Positions 1-8,362 of a DNA stretch of 64,000 nt are shown here, piece after piece. Position 1 is the first letter of the stretch. Every line of letters begins with the position of its first letter. The DNA is from Schaalia hyovaginalis (GTDB lineage: Bacteria > Actinomycetota > Actinomycetes > Actinomycetales > Actinomycetaceae), in contig NZ_JACHMK010000001.1 of assembly GCF_014208035.1 (NCBI RefSeq), positions 744,001 through 808,000 on the forward strand. The letters run 5' to 3'. Both the position numbers and the translations under genes were made by a program. The notes below the pieces were generated by a model. It saw only the letters and a list, made by a program, of their open reading frames with translations, was not told where the DNA came from and made no database searches.

Positions 1-24
1 GTCCCTTCGACGATGATTCGTCCA

Positions 25-60
25 CTCGCCCCCGGAAGGAAGAATCCTTCCGGGGGCGAG
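25..60. terminator. Strong symmetric hairpin terminator
   Basis: A perfect 16-bp inverted repeat (25-40 against 45-60) encloses a 4-nt loop (AGAA). It has no clear T-tract. It could end a gene to the left of the window on the + strand or the small minus-strand ORF that ends at 89. Confidence 0.6.
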
Positions 61-88
61 GCGCATCCTCCGGTGCGCGGAGCCTCAC

Positions 89-301
89 TCAGTCGAAGAT
101 GCGTGCGATGAGCCTTGAGAGGGTGTAAACGATGAGGAAGATCATCATGAGCTCCCGCAACACCTTCCTCACGAGCCGCAGCGTCCGACGGAGGGCCTGC
201 AAGGCGCCTTGGAACCGTCGGTGCCATTGATGGAAATGGCTCCGCCTCCTCCTCGGGCGATGTGAGGTCTTCACCACGCCCCGGTGATTTGCGTTCAACA
301 T
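89..301 (-). CDS. Small hypothetical protein, basic with a C-terminal hydrophobic segment
   Basis: This 70-residue ORF starts at ATG 299-301; an upstream in-frame start at 346 would run into the tRNA gene, so the shorter form was chosen. The middle is rich in Arg and His, and the last 24 residues (VLRELMMIFLIVYTLSRLIARIFD) look like one membrane segment or amphipathic helix. It lies divergently next to tRNA-Asn and ends before the hairpin at 25-60. I recognise no family, and the ORF may not be expressed. Confidence 0.35.
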   Translation of the reverse strand: MLNANHRGVVKTSHRPRRRRSHFHQWHRRFQGALQALRRTLRLVRKVLRELMMIFLIVYTLSRLIARIFD

Positions 302-331
302 GGCTGCTCGTTCATACTTATCAGGTCGCGA

Positions 332-406
332 TCCCGCGTAGCTCAACGGCAGAGCATCCGACTGTTAATCGGACGGTTACTGGTTCGAATCCAGTCGCGG
401 GAGCCA
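332..406 (+). tRNA. tRNA-Asn (anticodon GTT)
   Basis: The cloverleaf can be drawn by hand. The acceptor stem is TCCCGCG with CGCGGGA, the anticodon loop is CTGTTAA (GTT), the T arm is ACTGG-TTCGAAT-CCAGT, the discriminator is G, and CCA is encoded at 404-406. A terminator follows at 411-446. An IS1249-like element sits directly downstream. Confidence 0.95.
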
Positions 407-410
407 TAAT

Positions 411-446
411 CGGCCCGGATCCATCGGATCCGGGCCGATCTCGTTT
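411..446 (+). terminator. Rho-independent terminator after tRNA-Asn
   Basis: A perfect 12-bp stem (411-422 with 426-437) with a 3-nt loop is followed by a short T-containing run (ATCTCGTTT). It starts four bases after the tRNA CCA end. Confidence 0.8.
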
Positions 447-471
447 CAGGCGCCGGCTCCGCCCTCGTGCC

Positions 472-673
472 GGGTTAAGGGTCAAAATGTGTGTCTGGCT
501 CGGCGTGTCGCGGGGGTTAGATTTGGCCTTTTTGAATGCCGATTGAGTGGGTGTAGTCGGTGTCGATAGCGTGGGTTAAGGGTCAAAATGTGTGTCTGGC
601 TCGGCGTGTCGCGGGGGTTAGATTTGGCCTTTTTGAATGCCGATTGAGTGGGTGTAGTCGGTGTCGATAGCGT
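472..673. repeat. 101-bp tandem duplication of the left end of the insertion sequence
   Basis: Bases 472-572 and 573-673 are the same 101 bp, read as identical. Each copy begins with the terminal inverted repeat GGGTTAAGGGTC and includes the last codons of the transposase read on the minus strand. The element therefore has two complete left ends in tandem, and the inner copy is the one continuous with the transposase gene. Confidence 0.9.
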
Positions 674-1796
674 TGTCGTAGAGGGCTGGGCGTCCTGTTT
701 CGTGGTCGGCTTGGTTCTCGGTTTGGGTCAGGGTGGATACTTTGGCGAGTTGGCCCTGGCCCCAGTCGGACTGCCTGGCGATTCGTACTGGATCGTCAGG
801 CAGTTCCGTTTTTAAGTAGAGCCACCAATCCAGCATGCGGCGTTGTCGTTCGCCTGATCTGCCGCGGTGGGTTCTGGCGAGCAGTTTGAGCTGGGCGTTG
901 ATGCCGCCTTCTAAGCTGTTGGTGGTGGATTTGATCCGCTCGGGCGCAAGGACTCCTGCTGGCGGGTTGAGGTAGACAAACAGCATCTCGGACCGCCAAA
1001 GATGGTTGAGGCTGTTGTAGGCCTTGCGCACGTTGTGGTGGGTCCACACGCGGGTCCATGCACCTGTTTTGGGGTCTTTGATCATGGTTTTCTCGTTCAT
1101 CCATTCCCGGTAGATCGTTGAAAACTCGTGCAGTTGCACACCCCACGCGGCGGCTTCATCCAGTGTGGTGATCCGGGTCAGTTTCAGCGCAAGTCGGTAG
1201 ATGGTGCGCCCGGCATCGGTGCGTGGGTTGGTGGTGGTGTAGCGGCGGACCACGCGTTGGGCGTGGACGAGGCAGCGTTGAATTTTCGTAGTCGGCCAGC
1301 ACTTTTTGATTGCGCTGTATGCGCCTTGGCCGCCGTCGATGACGGCGATGAGTGGGGCTTCGATGCGTTCAAGCAGCAGTTGGTAGTCGCGGGTGGTTTC
1401 GTGTTTGCACCAGTGCCAGGCGATCACGTGGTCGATGGTCGCCGCGACGATCAGGCAGCCACCGGCGGTGTAGGTGCCATCGAGAAATACCTGGTCGTAG
1501 ATCCGCTTGTGGTGGCCGGCGGTGGGGTCAGGCACATCAACGAGCCAGCACCACTTGAAGCGCCGCTTCATGGTGGCGCGGCTAACACCGTTTCGTTTGG
1601 CTAGGTCGTCGAGTGATATTGCGGTGGTGCAATGCTCGATGAACTGGGTGAACACTGCCGCGTTGGTGATGTCGTTTCGACGTTTGACGCTGGAGGCGCC
1701 GCATTGTTTGCAGCGCCATCTGGTGGTGCCTTTGCTGGTGGTGCCGTTGCGTTTCATTTCACCGCCGCAGTGGCAGCGTGGTTGGTTCTTCGACAT
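618..1796 (-). CDS. IS1249-family transposase
   Basis: This 392-residue protein starts at ATG 1794-1796 (MSKNQPRCHCGGEMKRNG). An in-frame start ten codons upstream is less likely. It opens with a zinc-ribbon-like CxC...CxxC region (about residues 8-32), then a helix-turn-helix region (LAKRNGVSRATMKRRF). The DDE catalytic residues are visible in order: Asp in FLDGTY, Asp in VIDGGQG and Glu in NSLEGG. The ORF ends about 20 bp inside the inner left inverted repeat and looks intact, so the element may still be active. The family call is confident. Confidence 0.9.
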   Translation of the reverse strand: MSKNQPRCHCGGEMKRNGTTSKGTTRWRCKQCGASSVKRRNDITNAAVFTQFIEHCTTAISLDDLAKRNGVSRATMKRRFKWCWLVDVPDPTAGHHKRIYDQVFLDGTYTAGGCLIVAATIDHVIAWHWCKHETTRDYQLLLERIEAPLIAVIDGGQGAYSAIKKCWPTTKIQRCLVHAQRVVRRYTTTNPRTDAGRTIYRLALKLTRITTLDEAAAWGVQLHEFSTIYREWMNEKTMIKDPKTGAWTRVWTHHNVRKAYNSLNHLWRSEMLFVYLNPPAGVLAPERIKSTTNSLEGGINAQLKLLARTHRGRSGERQRRMLDWWLYLKTELPDDPVRIARQSDWGQGQLAKVSTLTQTENQADHETGRPALYDNAIDTDYTHSIGIQKGQI

Positions 1797-1984
1797 TGCG
1801 ACACCACACCACGCCGCGCATAGCACATCACGGCTGCCACACCGAGGATTTCCCGTCGGGGGCTAGATATATGCTTCCGGAGCATATACTTTCCGGAAAC
1901 CTACAGGTCAATCCGTGAAAATCCGCGATTCCGGACACACTTTTTGACCCTTAACCCCTCGTCCGCTGCGCCGGGTCTGCGATC

Positions 1985-2368
1985 ATGGCGATCATGAACG
2001 ACCTCCTCGTCGAACGGGTGATGCGCCTCGTCGAAGCCGTGCCCGCGGGGCGCGCGACGACCTACGGCGCGCTGGCCTCGGCCGTCGGCGCGCTCGCCTC
2101 GGCCGTCGGCGCGGGGCCGCGCGTCGTCGCGCGGATTCTGGCCGAGTGGGGGAGCGGCGCCCCGTGGTGGCGCGTCGTCAACGCGAAGGGGGAGCTGCCC
2201 GGGCCCCTCGCCCTGCGGGCGCGCCCGATGTGGGCCCTGGAGGGCGTGCCGCTCTTCGGATCGCCCGGGGGTGCGCCGCGGGTCGATCTGCCCCGCGCGA
2301 GCTGGGCGGAGGCCGAGATTGCGGCTGCTCTCGACCGCGTCGACGCCTCGCTCGAAACCTCCTCCTGA
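1985..2368 (+). CDS. Alkyltransferase-like (ATL/MGMT family) DNA-binding protein
   Basis: This 127-residue protein belongs to the MGMT/ATL family, which binds O6-alkylguanine in DNA. The N-terminal signature VPAGRATTYGALA is present. Where true methyltransferases carry PCHRV with the acceptor Cys, this protein reads PWWRVVNAKG, so the Cys is replaced by Trp as in ATL proteins, which flag lesions for nucleotide-excision repair rather than repairing them. The recognition-helix region carries an exact 7-residue tandem repeat (GALASAV twice). A second Met at residue 4 is an alternative start. The gene lies just outside the IS right end. Confidence 0.8.
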   Translation: MAIMNDLLVERVMRLVEAVPAGRATTYGALASAVGALASAVGAGPRVVARILAEWGSGAPWWRVVNAKGELPGPLALRARPMWALEGVPLFGSPGGAPRVDLPRASWAEAEIAAALDRVDASLETSS

Positions 2369-2399
2369 GCTGCGTCCGGGCTCCTTCCGGAGCGCATGT

Positions 2400-2413
2400 C
2401 GTTAACGGTAACG
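2400..2413. promoter_or_regulatory. LacI-type operator 1
   Basis: CGTTAACGGTAACG has palindromic arms CGTTA/TAACG, typical of LacI-family operators. It lies about 30 bp upstream of the -35 box of the sugar operon. A sister site is at 2508-2521. Confidence 0.65.
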
Positions 2414-2440
2414 ATTGGATAACGAGGAGCCGTCTTCGGT

Positions 2441-2469
2441 TTGGCGCACGGCTTCAGATGTCGTACGCT
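2441..2469 (+). promoter_or_regulatory. Promoter of the sugar transport/fucose operon
   Basis: TTGGCG (2441-2446) and TACGCT (2464-2469) are separated by 17 bp. The promoter sits between the two LacI-type operators and 110 bp before the first gene. Confidence 0.55.
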
Positions 2470-2507
2470 GGTCCTGCGCCAATGAGGGCGATATCTCCAT
2501 CCGATTT

Positions 2508-2521
2508 CGTTAACGCTAACG
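2508..2521. promoter_or_regulatory. LacI-type operator 2
   Basis: CGTTAACGCTAACG has the same arms as operator 1 and falls roughly at +32 to +45 of the predicted transcript. The centres of the two operators are 108 bp apart, about ten helical turns, which would allow repression by looping. The likely ligand-binding repressor is the LacI protein encoded at 9744-10739 in the same operon. Confidence 0.65.
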
Positions 2522-2579
2522 AGTCGGAGGTAACAAACTCCGGGCACGCTGGCGTGTTTCGGTACCCAAGGGGTGAGAC

Positions 2580-4100
2580 GTGACGAACTTGCTTGAGTTG
2601 AAGGGCATCTCCAAGACCTTCCCCGGCGTGAAGGCGCTGTCCGACGTGGACCTCGACCTTCGCGCTGGAGAGATCCTGGGGCTCTGCGGAGAGAACGGCG
2701 CCGGTAAATCGACGCTCATGAAGGTTCTCACCGGTATCCACAAGGCGGATCCGGGCGGCGAGATCTGGCTCCAAGGCGAAAAGGTCGACCTCAAGGGGCC
2801 GAACCACGCCCGGGACCTCGGCCTGAGCATCATCCACCAGGAGCTCAACATCATCCCCGACCTGACGGTCGCGCAGAACCTGTACATCGGTCGCGGCGGC
2901 TCCCACAGGGGCAGCTACATCAACGATCGCAAGCTCATCAAGAACGCCGCCGCGCTCTTCGAGCGCCTCAACATGGACCTCAATCCGACCGACGTGTGCC
3001 GCGACCTCACCGTCGCGCGCCTGCAGATGCTCGAGATTGCCAGGGCCCTGTCCTACGAGTCGACGAAGATCCTCGTGATGGACGAGCCCACGGCTCCGCT
3101 CACGACGACCGAAACGGAGTCCCTCTTCACCCTGGTCCACAACTTCATCACCCCGGAGACCGGCCTCATTTTCATCACGCACCGCATGCCCGAGCTCAAG
3201 GAGCTGACGGATCGCATCTCGGTGCTGCGCGACGGCCAGTACGTCGGCACGGTCGAAACCGCGACGACGCCGCTGTCCGAGGTCATCCGCCTCATGGTCG
3301 GCCGCGAGGTGCCCGCCGACGCCCGTCCGACCACGAAGCCCCTCTCGGAGGAGGTCGTCCTCAAGGTCGAGCACCTCTCGACGAAGAAGGCCGTGCACGA
3401 CGTGTCCTTCGAAGTGAAGAAGGGTGAGATCTTCGGATTCGCGGGCCTCGTCGGCGCCGGTCGCACCGAGGTCGCCCGTGCCCTGTCTGGCGCCGACCCC
3501 CACACGAGCGGGGATGTCTACATCCACGGCAAGAAGGTGCGGATCCGCACCGCTGCGGACGGCGTGAAGAACGGCATCGGCTACCTGTCCGAGGACCGCA
3601 AGCAGTACGGCCTGCTCCTCGACAAGACGATCGCCTTCAACACCGGCCTGGCCGCGATGGAGCAATTCACGACCGCGAGCGTCATCAACGCGAAGAAGAT
3701 CGAGGCCGTCGCGAAGGAATACGTCGAGAAGCTGCGCACGCGCACGCCCAGCGTCAACGTGGATGTCCGCTCCCTCTCCGGCGGCAACCAGCAGAAGGTC
3801 GTCATCGCGAAGTGGCTCGCGAAGGACTCCGACATCCTCATCTTCGATGAGCCGACCCGAGGCATCGACGTCGGAGCGAAGGACGAGATCTACACGCTCC
3901 TCGAAGAACTCGCCAAGCAGGGCAAGGCCATCATCGTGATCTCGTCGGAACTTCCCGAGGTCCTCCGGCTCGCGAACCGCATCGCAGTCATGGCCCACGG
4001 CCGCATCATCGGCACCCTCGACAATGAGGAAGCCACCCAGGAAAACATCATGGAACTGGCCACCGTCGGTCAGGAACAAGCGAATGGAGTAGTCGCGTGA
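2580..4100 (+). CDS. Sugar ABC transporter ATP-binding protein (RbsA/XylG type)
   Basis: This 506-residue protein has two fused ATPase domains, as is usual for the ribose/xylose/fucose import family (CUT2). Domain 1 has Walker A GENGAGKS (37-44) and Walker B ILVMDEPT, with a degenerate signature (LTVARLQ). Domain 2 has an altered P-loop (GLVGAGRT) and an intact signature LSGGNQQK followed by ILIFDEPT. The start is GTG at 2580 behind an AAGGGG ribosome site. Its stop overlaps the permease start by 4 bp, so the two are translationally coupled. It powers uptake of the substrate bound by the lipoprotein at 5188. Confidence 0.92.
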   Translation: MTNLLELKGISKTFPGVKALSDVDLDLRAGEILGLCGENGAGKSTLMKVLTGIHKADPGGEIWLQGEKVDLKGPNHARDLGLSIIHQELNIIPDLTVAQNLYIGRGGSHRGSYINDRKLIKNAAALFERLNMDLNPTDVCRDLTVARLQMLEIARALSYESTKILVMDEPTAPLTTTETESLFTLVHNFITPETGLIFITHRMPELKELTDRISVLRDGQYVGTVETATTPLSEVIRLMVGREVPADARPTTKPLSEEVVLKVEHLSTKKAVHDVSFEVKKGEIFGFAGLVGAGRTEVARALSGADPHTSGDVYIHGKKVRIRTAADGVKNGIGYLSEDRKQYGLLLDKTIAFNTGLAAMEQFTTASVINAKKIEAVAKEYVEKLRTRTPSVNVDVRSLSGGNQQKVVIAKWLAKDSDILIFDEPTRGIDVGAKDEIYTLLEELAKQGKAIIVISSELPEVLRLANRIAVMAHGRIIGTLDNEEATQENIMELATVGQEQANGVVA

Positions 4101-5098
4101 GCACTGACGCCACCAAGGCGGCCAAGCCCACCAGCCCGGTGGCCGCCTTCATCAAGTCCAACATGCAGCTCGTCATGGTGATCATCGCCCTGGTCATCAT
4201 CTACGCGTACTTCATGTTCGCCGCCCCGAACTTCGCGCAACCCAAGATCTTCACCGACATCCTCCTCCAGGCCGCATACACGGGCGTCATGGCCCTCGGC
4301 GCGACTTTCGTCATCGCGACCTCCGGCATCGACCTCTCCGTCGGCACGGGCATGACCCTCGTCGCAGTCATGGCGGGCGTCTTCCTCTCCGGCGACTTCC
4401 TCAACCTGCCGCTCGGCCTCGGCCTGATCCTCGTCCTCCTCTTCGGAGCCTTCGTCGGACTCATCAACGGCGTCAACGTGTCGGTCCTCGGCCTTCCCCC
4501 CTTCATCGCGACACTCGCGATGATGATGGTGGCCCGCGGCCTCGCGCTCATCATCTCCGGCAAGTCCACGATCTCCATCGCGAACACGGACTACATCGCC
4601 CTGTCGACGGGCAACCTCATCCCCGGCATCTCCAACGCCGCGCTGATCTTCATCCTCCTCACGGTCCTGGCCGCCTTCCTCATGAACAAGACCCTCCTCG
4701 GCCGCTACGCCCTCGCGATCGGCTCGAACGAGGAGGCGACCCGCCTCTCCGGCGTCAACGTCCGCCTGTGGAAGGTCGTCATCTACGTCACCGCCGGCGT
4801 CTTCATGGCCCTCGGCGCGATCCTCTACTCGGCCCGCTTCGGCTTCGTCCAGCCCGCCGAAGGCGTCGGCTTCGAACTCAACGTCATCGCGGCGACCGTC
4901 ATCGGCGGCACCTCGCTCTCCGGCGGCCGCGCCTCCATCCCCGGCGCCCTCGTCGGCGCGCTCATCATGGAGACCCTCAAGAAGGGCCTGACGATGATGG
5001 GCGTCGCCTCCGAATGGCAGCTCGTCGTCACCGGTATCGTCGTCCTCCTCGCAGTCTTCATCGACAACGTTCGCCGCGCTCGCGAGAACGCCGCCTGA
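4097..5098 (+). CDS. Sugar ABC transporter permease (RbsC type)
   Basis: This 333-residue integral membrane protein has about eight to ten hydrophobic segments and the family motifs GATFVIATSGIDLSVG and AATVIGGTSLSGG. The start is GTG overlapping the ATPase stop. It forms the membrane channel of the importer. The gene lies between the ATPase and lipoprotein genes, the standard CUT2 order. Confidence 0.92.
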   Translation: MSTDATKAAKPTSPVAAFIKSNMQLVMVIIALVIIYAYFMFAAPNFAQPKIFTDILLQAAYTGVMALGATFVIATSGIDLSVGTGMTLVAVMAGVFLSGDFLNLPLGLGLILVLLFGAFVGLINGVNVSVLGLPPFIATLAMMMVARGLALIISGKSTISIANTDYIALSTGNLIPGISNAALIFILLTVLAAFLMNKTLLGRYALAIGSNEEATRLSGVNVRLWKVVIYVTAGVFMALGAILYSARFGFVQPAEGVGFELNVIAATVIGGTSLSGGRASIPGALVGALIMETLKKGLTMMGVASEWQLVVTGIVVLLAVFIDNVRRARENAA

Positions 5099-5187
5099 TC
5101 CCAGAGATCTTTCCCCCAACGGACATCGCCGTCCACACGAAGAATCGGGAAGACGTCCGTCGACCCGAACCCATGAAAGGAAAACAC

Positions 5188-6231
5188 ATGCGCCCCATCG
5201 GACGTATCGTCGCCGTCGCCGCCGCCGGCACCATGGCACTCGGCCTCGCCGCGTGCTCGACCTCCACCGACACGAGCAAGCCCGCTGAAGAAGCGGCCTC
5301 GGGCACCACCGCAACCACCGAGGAAGCGGCCGAAGAGTCGACCGACGTTCCCAAGGGTGATGGCACCAAGACCATCTACCTCGTCTCCAAGGGCTTCCAG
5401 CACCGCTTCTGGCAGGCCGTCAAGGAAGGCGCCGAGCAGGCGGGCGAGGAGTTCAACTACAAGGTCGAATTCGTCGGTCCCGATGACGAGACCAAGGTGA
5501 CCCAGCAGCTCGACCAGCTCACCGCCGCCCTCGACACCAAGCCCGCCGCCATCGGCCTCGCCGCCCTCGACACGGGCGCCGCCTCCTCGATCCTCGACCA
5601 GATCAAGGCCGCGGAGATCCCGCTCGTCGCCTTCGACTCCGGCGTCGACTCCGACCTCCCGCTCACCACGGTGTCGACCGACAACTACGCCGCCGCCGAA
5701 GAAGCCGCCAAGCACATGATCGAGCTGCTCAAGGACAAGACCGGCTCCGTCGGCCTCATCTGCCACGACGCCACCTCGCAGACCGGCAAGCAGCGCTGCC
5801 AGGGCTTCAAGGACTACTTCTCGAAGAACGCCCCCGAGGGCCTCAAGCTCCTCGACGAGCAGATCGCCGGTGAGGTCGGCAAGGCCGCCGACACCTCGAA
5901 GGCCATCATCCAGGCGAACTCCGACATCGTCGGCATGTACGGCTCGAACGAGGCCGCCGCGACCGGCGCCATCCAGGGCGCCAATGAGTCCGGCAAGACC
6001 CTCACGGTCGTCGGCTTCGACTCCGGCAAGACCCAGATCGCCGCGATCAAGGACGGCTCGCAGGCCGGCGCCGTCACCCAGGCCCCGAAGCTCATGGGCT
6101 ACAAGACCGTGACCGCCGCGATCCAGGCCATCAACGGCATCGCCCTCCCGAAGACGATCGACTCCGGCTTCTACTGGTACGACAAGTCCAACATCGAAGA
6201 CCCGACCATCGCCCCTAACCTCTACGAGTGA
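5188..6231 (+). CDS. Sugar-binding lipoprotein of the ABC importer
   Basis: This 347-residue protein is of the periplasmic-binding-protein type 1 (RbsB) family. The start at ATG 5188 follows a GAAAGG ribosome site; an ATG at 5173 is in frame but poorly placed. A lipoprotein signal peptide ends in the lipobox LAAC with the lipidated Cys at 23. An acidic Ala/Thr/Glu-rich linker follows (residues 24-55), then the binding domain beginning TIYLVSKGFQHRFW. The fucose isomerase downstream suggests L-fucose or a related 6-deoxyhexose as ligand; that is inferred from context only. Confidence 0.9.
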   Translation: MRPIGRIVAVAAAGTMALGLAACSTSTDTSKPAEEAASGTTATTEEAAEESTDVPKGDGTKTIYLVSKGFQHRFWQAVKEGAEQAGEEFNYKVEFVGPDDETKVTQQLDQLTAALDTKPAAIGLAALDTGAASSILDQIKAAEIPLVAFDSGVDSDLPLTTVSTDNYAAAEEAAKHMIELLKDKTGSVGLICHDATSQTGKQRCQGFKDYFSKNAPEGLKLLDEQIAGEVGKAADTSKAIIQANSDIVGMYGSNEAAATGAIQGANESGKTLTVVGFDSGKTQIAAIKDGSQAGAVTQAPKLMGYKTVTAAIQAINGIALPKTIDSGFYWYDKSNIEDPTIAPNLYE

Positions 6232-6244
6232 CGCATGACGGCCA

Positions 6245-6272
6245 GGGGCGGGTCCACGACCGGGCCCGCCCC
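6245..6272 (+). terminator. Intercistronic hairpin after the binding-protein gene
   Basis: An 11-bp GC stem (6245-6255 with 6262-6272, one G-T pair) lies 13 bp after the stop. Such hairpins often protect an abundant binding-protein mRNA or partly terminate before the metabolic genes. There is no T-tract, so partial read-through into fucI is likely. Confidence 0.5.
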
Positions 6273-6360
6273 GCCTGCGCCCTCGGCCACAACAGACGCT
6301 CATCCAGTCCCCGACTGGGCGAACACGGACGACACATCGAAACTGAAGGATTTGGGAATA

Positions 6361-8121
6361 ATGACTGATCACCCCCGTATCGGAATCCGCCCGACCATCG
6401 ACGGTCGTCGCCGCGGCGTCCGTGAGAGCCTCGAAGAGCAGACGATGGGCATGGCTGAGCGGGTCGCCAAGCTCTTCTCGGAGAACCTCCGCTACCCCGA
6501 CGGCGCCCCCGTCGAGTGCGTCATCGCCGACACGACCATCGGCCGCGTGAACGAGGCCCAGGCCTGCGCCGAGAAGTTCAAGAAGAACAACGTCGGCCTC
6601 ACCCTCACCGTCACCCCCTGCTGGTGCTACGGCACCGAAACGACCGACATGGACGCGACCATGCCGCACGCGATCTGGGGCTTCAACGGCACCGAGCGCC
6701 CGGGCGCGGTCTACCTCGCCGCCGCCCTGGCCGGCCACGCCCAGATCGGCATCCCCGCCTTCGGCATCTACGGCAAGGACGTCCAGGACAGCGACGACGA
6801 TTCGATCCCCGAGGACGTGCGCCAGCGCCTGCTCGACTACGCGACCGCGGGCCTCGCCGTCGCCCAGATGAAGGGCAAGTCCTACCTCTCCATGGGCTCG
6901 GTGTCCATGGGCATCGCGGGCTCGGTTGTCAACCCCGACTTCTTCGGCGCCTACCTCGGCATGCGCAACGAGTACATCGACATGTCCGAGTTCACCCGTC
7001 GCATCGACGAGGGCATCTACGACCACGAGGAGTACGAGAAGGCCTACGCCTGGATCCGTGAGAACCTCACCCAGGGCGAGGACTTCAACATCCCCGAGGA
7101 GCAGTTCCCCGAGAAGTACGAGGAGTGGTGGAAGTTCACCACGAAGATGACCCTCATCGGCCGCGACCTCATGAACGGCAACCCGAAGCTCGCGGAGATG
7201 GGCTTCGAAGAAGAGGCCGGCGGTCACGGCGCGATCGCGGCGGGCTTCCAGGGACAGCGCCAATGGACCGACCACTTCCCCAACGGCGACGTCATGGAGA
7301 CGCTGCTCAACACCAACTTCGACTGGAACGGCCCGCGCCAGCCCAACGTCCTCGCCACCGAGAACGACTCGCTGAACGGCACCTCGATGCTGTTCAACTA
7401 CCTCCTCACGAACACGCCGCAGATCTTCTCCGACGTGCGCACCTACTGGAGCCCCGAGTCGATCGAGCGCGTGACCGGCTGGAAGCCCGAAGGCCGTGCG
7501 GCGGTCGGCCTCCTCGACCTGCGCAACTCCGGTTCCACCACCCTCGACGGCGCGGGCCTGTCCCTGCGCGACGGCGAGAACGTCATCAAGCCCTGGTGGG
7601 AGATCACCGAGGAGGACGAGAAGGCCGCTCTCGCAGCGACCACCTTCCACCCGGCGGCCACCGGCTACTTCCGCGGCGGCGGCTTCTCGACCCACTTCCG
7701 CACGGCGGGCGAGATGCCCGTGACGATGTGCCGCGTCAACCTCGTCGCCGGCCAGCCGGTCATCCAGATCGCTGAAGGCTGGACGGTCGAGCTGCCCGAC
7801 GAGGTCGCGACCCTCATCGAGGAGCGCACCGACCGTGCGTGGCCGACCACCTGGTTCGTCCCGAACCTCACGGGCGAAGGCGCCTTCAAGTCCGTCTACG
7901 ACGTGATGAACAACTGGGGCGCCAACCACGGTGCGATCACCTACGGGCACATCGGCGCCAAGCTCATCACCCTGGCCTCGATGCTCCGCATCCCGGTGAA
8001 CATGCACAACGTCCCCGAAGAGCAGATCTTCCGCCCCAAGGCCTGGTCGCTCTTCGGCACCGAATCCCTCGAAGCCGCGGACTACCGCGCCTGCGAGAAG
8101 TTCGGACCGCTGTACCGCTGA
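6361..8121 (+). CDS. fucI: L-fucose isomerase
   Basis: This 586-residue cytoplasmic enzyme converts L-fucose to L-fuculose and usually also acts on D-arabinose. It matches the known E. coli protein (about 590 residues) almost end to end. Signatures include [20 protein letters not shown] at the N terminus, [54 protein letters not shown] and [12 protein letters not shown]; the last three cover the metal-site region. The start is ATG at 6361 behind GAAGGA. An ORF extending upstream to 6235 is unlikely because that stretch is hairpin-rich and lacks family similarity. Confidence 0.97.
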   Translation: MTDHPRIGIRPTIDGRRRGVRESLEEQTMGMAERVAKLFSENLRYPDGAPVECVIADTTIGRVNEAQACAEKFKKNNVGLTLTVTPCWCYGTETTDMDATMPHAIWGFNGTERPGAVYLAAALAGHAQIGIPAFGIYGKDVQDSDDDSIPEDVRQRLLDYATAGLAVAQMKGKSYLSMGSVSMGIAGSVVNPDFFGAYLGMRNEYIDMSEFTRRIDEGIYDHEEYEKAYAWIRENLTQGEDFNIPEEQFPEKYEEWWKFTTKMTLIGRDLMNGNPKLAEMGFEEEAGGHGAIAAGFQGQRQWTDHFPNGDVMETLLNTNFDWNGPRQPNVLATENDSLNGTSMLFNYLLTNTPQIFSDVRTYWSPESIERVTGWKPEGRAAVGLLDLRNSGSTTLDGAGLSLRDGENVIKPWWEITEEDEKAALAATTFHPAATGYFRGGGFSTHFRTAGEMPVTMCRVNLVAGQPVIQIAEGWTVELPDEVATLIEERTDRAWPTTWFVPNLTGEGAFKSVYDVMNNWGANHGAITYGHIGAKLITLASMLRIPVNMHNVPEEQIFRPKAWSLFGTESLEAADYRACEKFGPLYR

Positions 8122-8128
8122 CACCCGA

Positions 8129-8156
8129 GGTGGGCGGGCCGCTCGGCCCGCCCACC
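8129..8156 (+). terminator. GC-rich hairpin after fucI
   Basis: A perfect 12-bp stem (8129-8140 with 8145-8156) has a 4-nt loop. It is followed by short direct repeats of CACCCTGGGCC and CAGGCCCGCC up to about 8202. There is no T-tract. It may separate expression of fucI from that of the kinase. Confidence 0.55.
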
Positions 8157-8362
8157 CTGGGCCCACCCTGGGCCCGTCCAGGCCCGCCCAGGCCCGCCCA
8201 GGGGCTGTTCAGCGCCCTCGATCCCGATCAGCTCCTCGACCGATCCTCCCGCCCGCCGCCCCGACGGCTCTCACACGAGTCGGCGCCCGAATCTTCTGGC
8301 GCGTTTCAAGGAAGAGCCGCGCCCTCGACACTGATGTCGCCCCGAATCCGGAAGGAAGATAG

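Larger units (their letters stand above)
472..1957 (-). mobile_element. IS1249-like (IS256-related) insertion sequence
   Basis: The core element, 573-1957, is 1,385 bp. Its 27-bp ends (573-599 and 1931-1957) are inverted repeats with two mismatches, and it holds one transposase gene on the minus strand. The left end is duplicated outward to 472. The 8 bp outside the outermost ends, CTCGTGCC (464-471) and CTCGTCCG (1958-1965), agree at 6 of 8 positions, consistent with a decayed 8-bp target duplication. The bases flanking the inner left end (565-572) do not match. The element separates tRNA-Asn from the alkyltransferase-like gene. Confidence 0.85.

Noticed and set aside
565-572. Target-site duplication next to the inner left end of the IS
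   Set aside because: GATAGCGT does not match the right flank CTCGTCCG; only the outer end shows partial agreement.
4825-8166. Minus-strand ORF of 1,113 codons, and similar long minus-strand ORFs at 2454-4079, 15006-17552 and 17318-20047
   Set aside because: They lie antisense to well-supported genes, are rich in Asp/Glu/Arg/Gly/Val in the pattern expected from high-GC codon complement, and show no family motifs.
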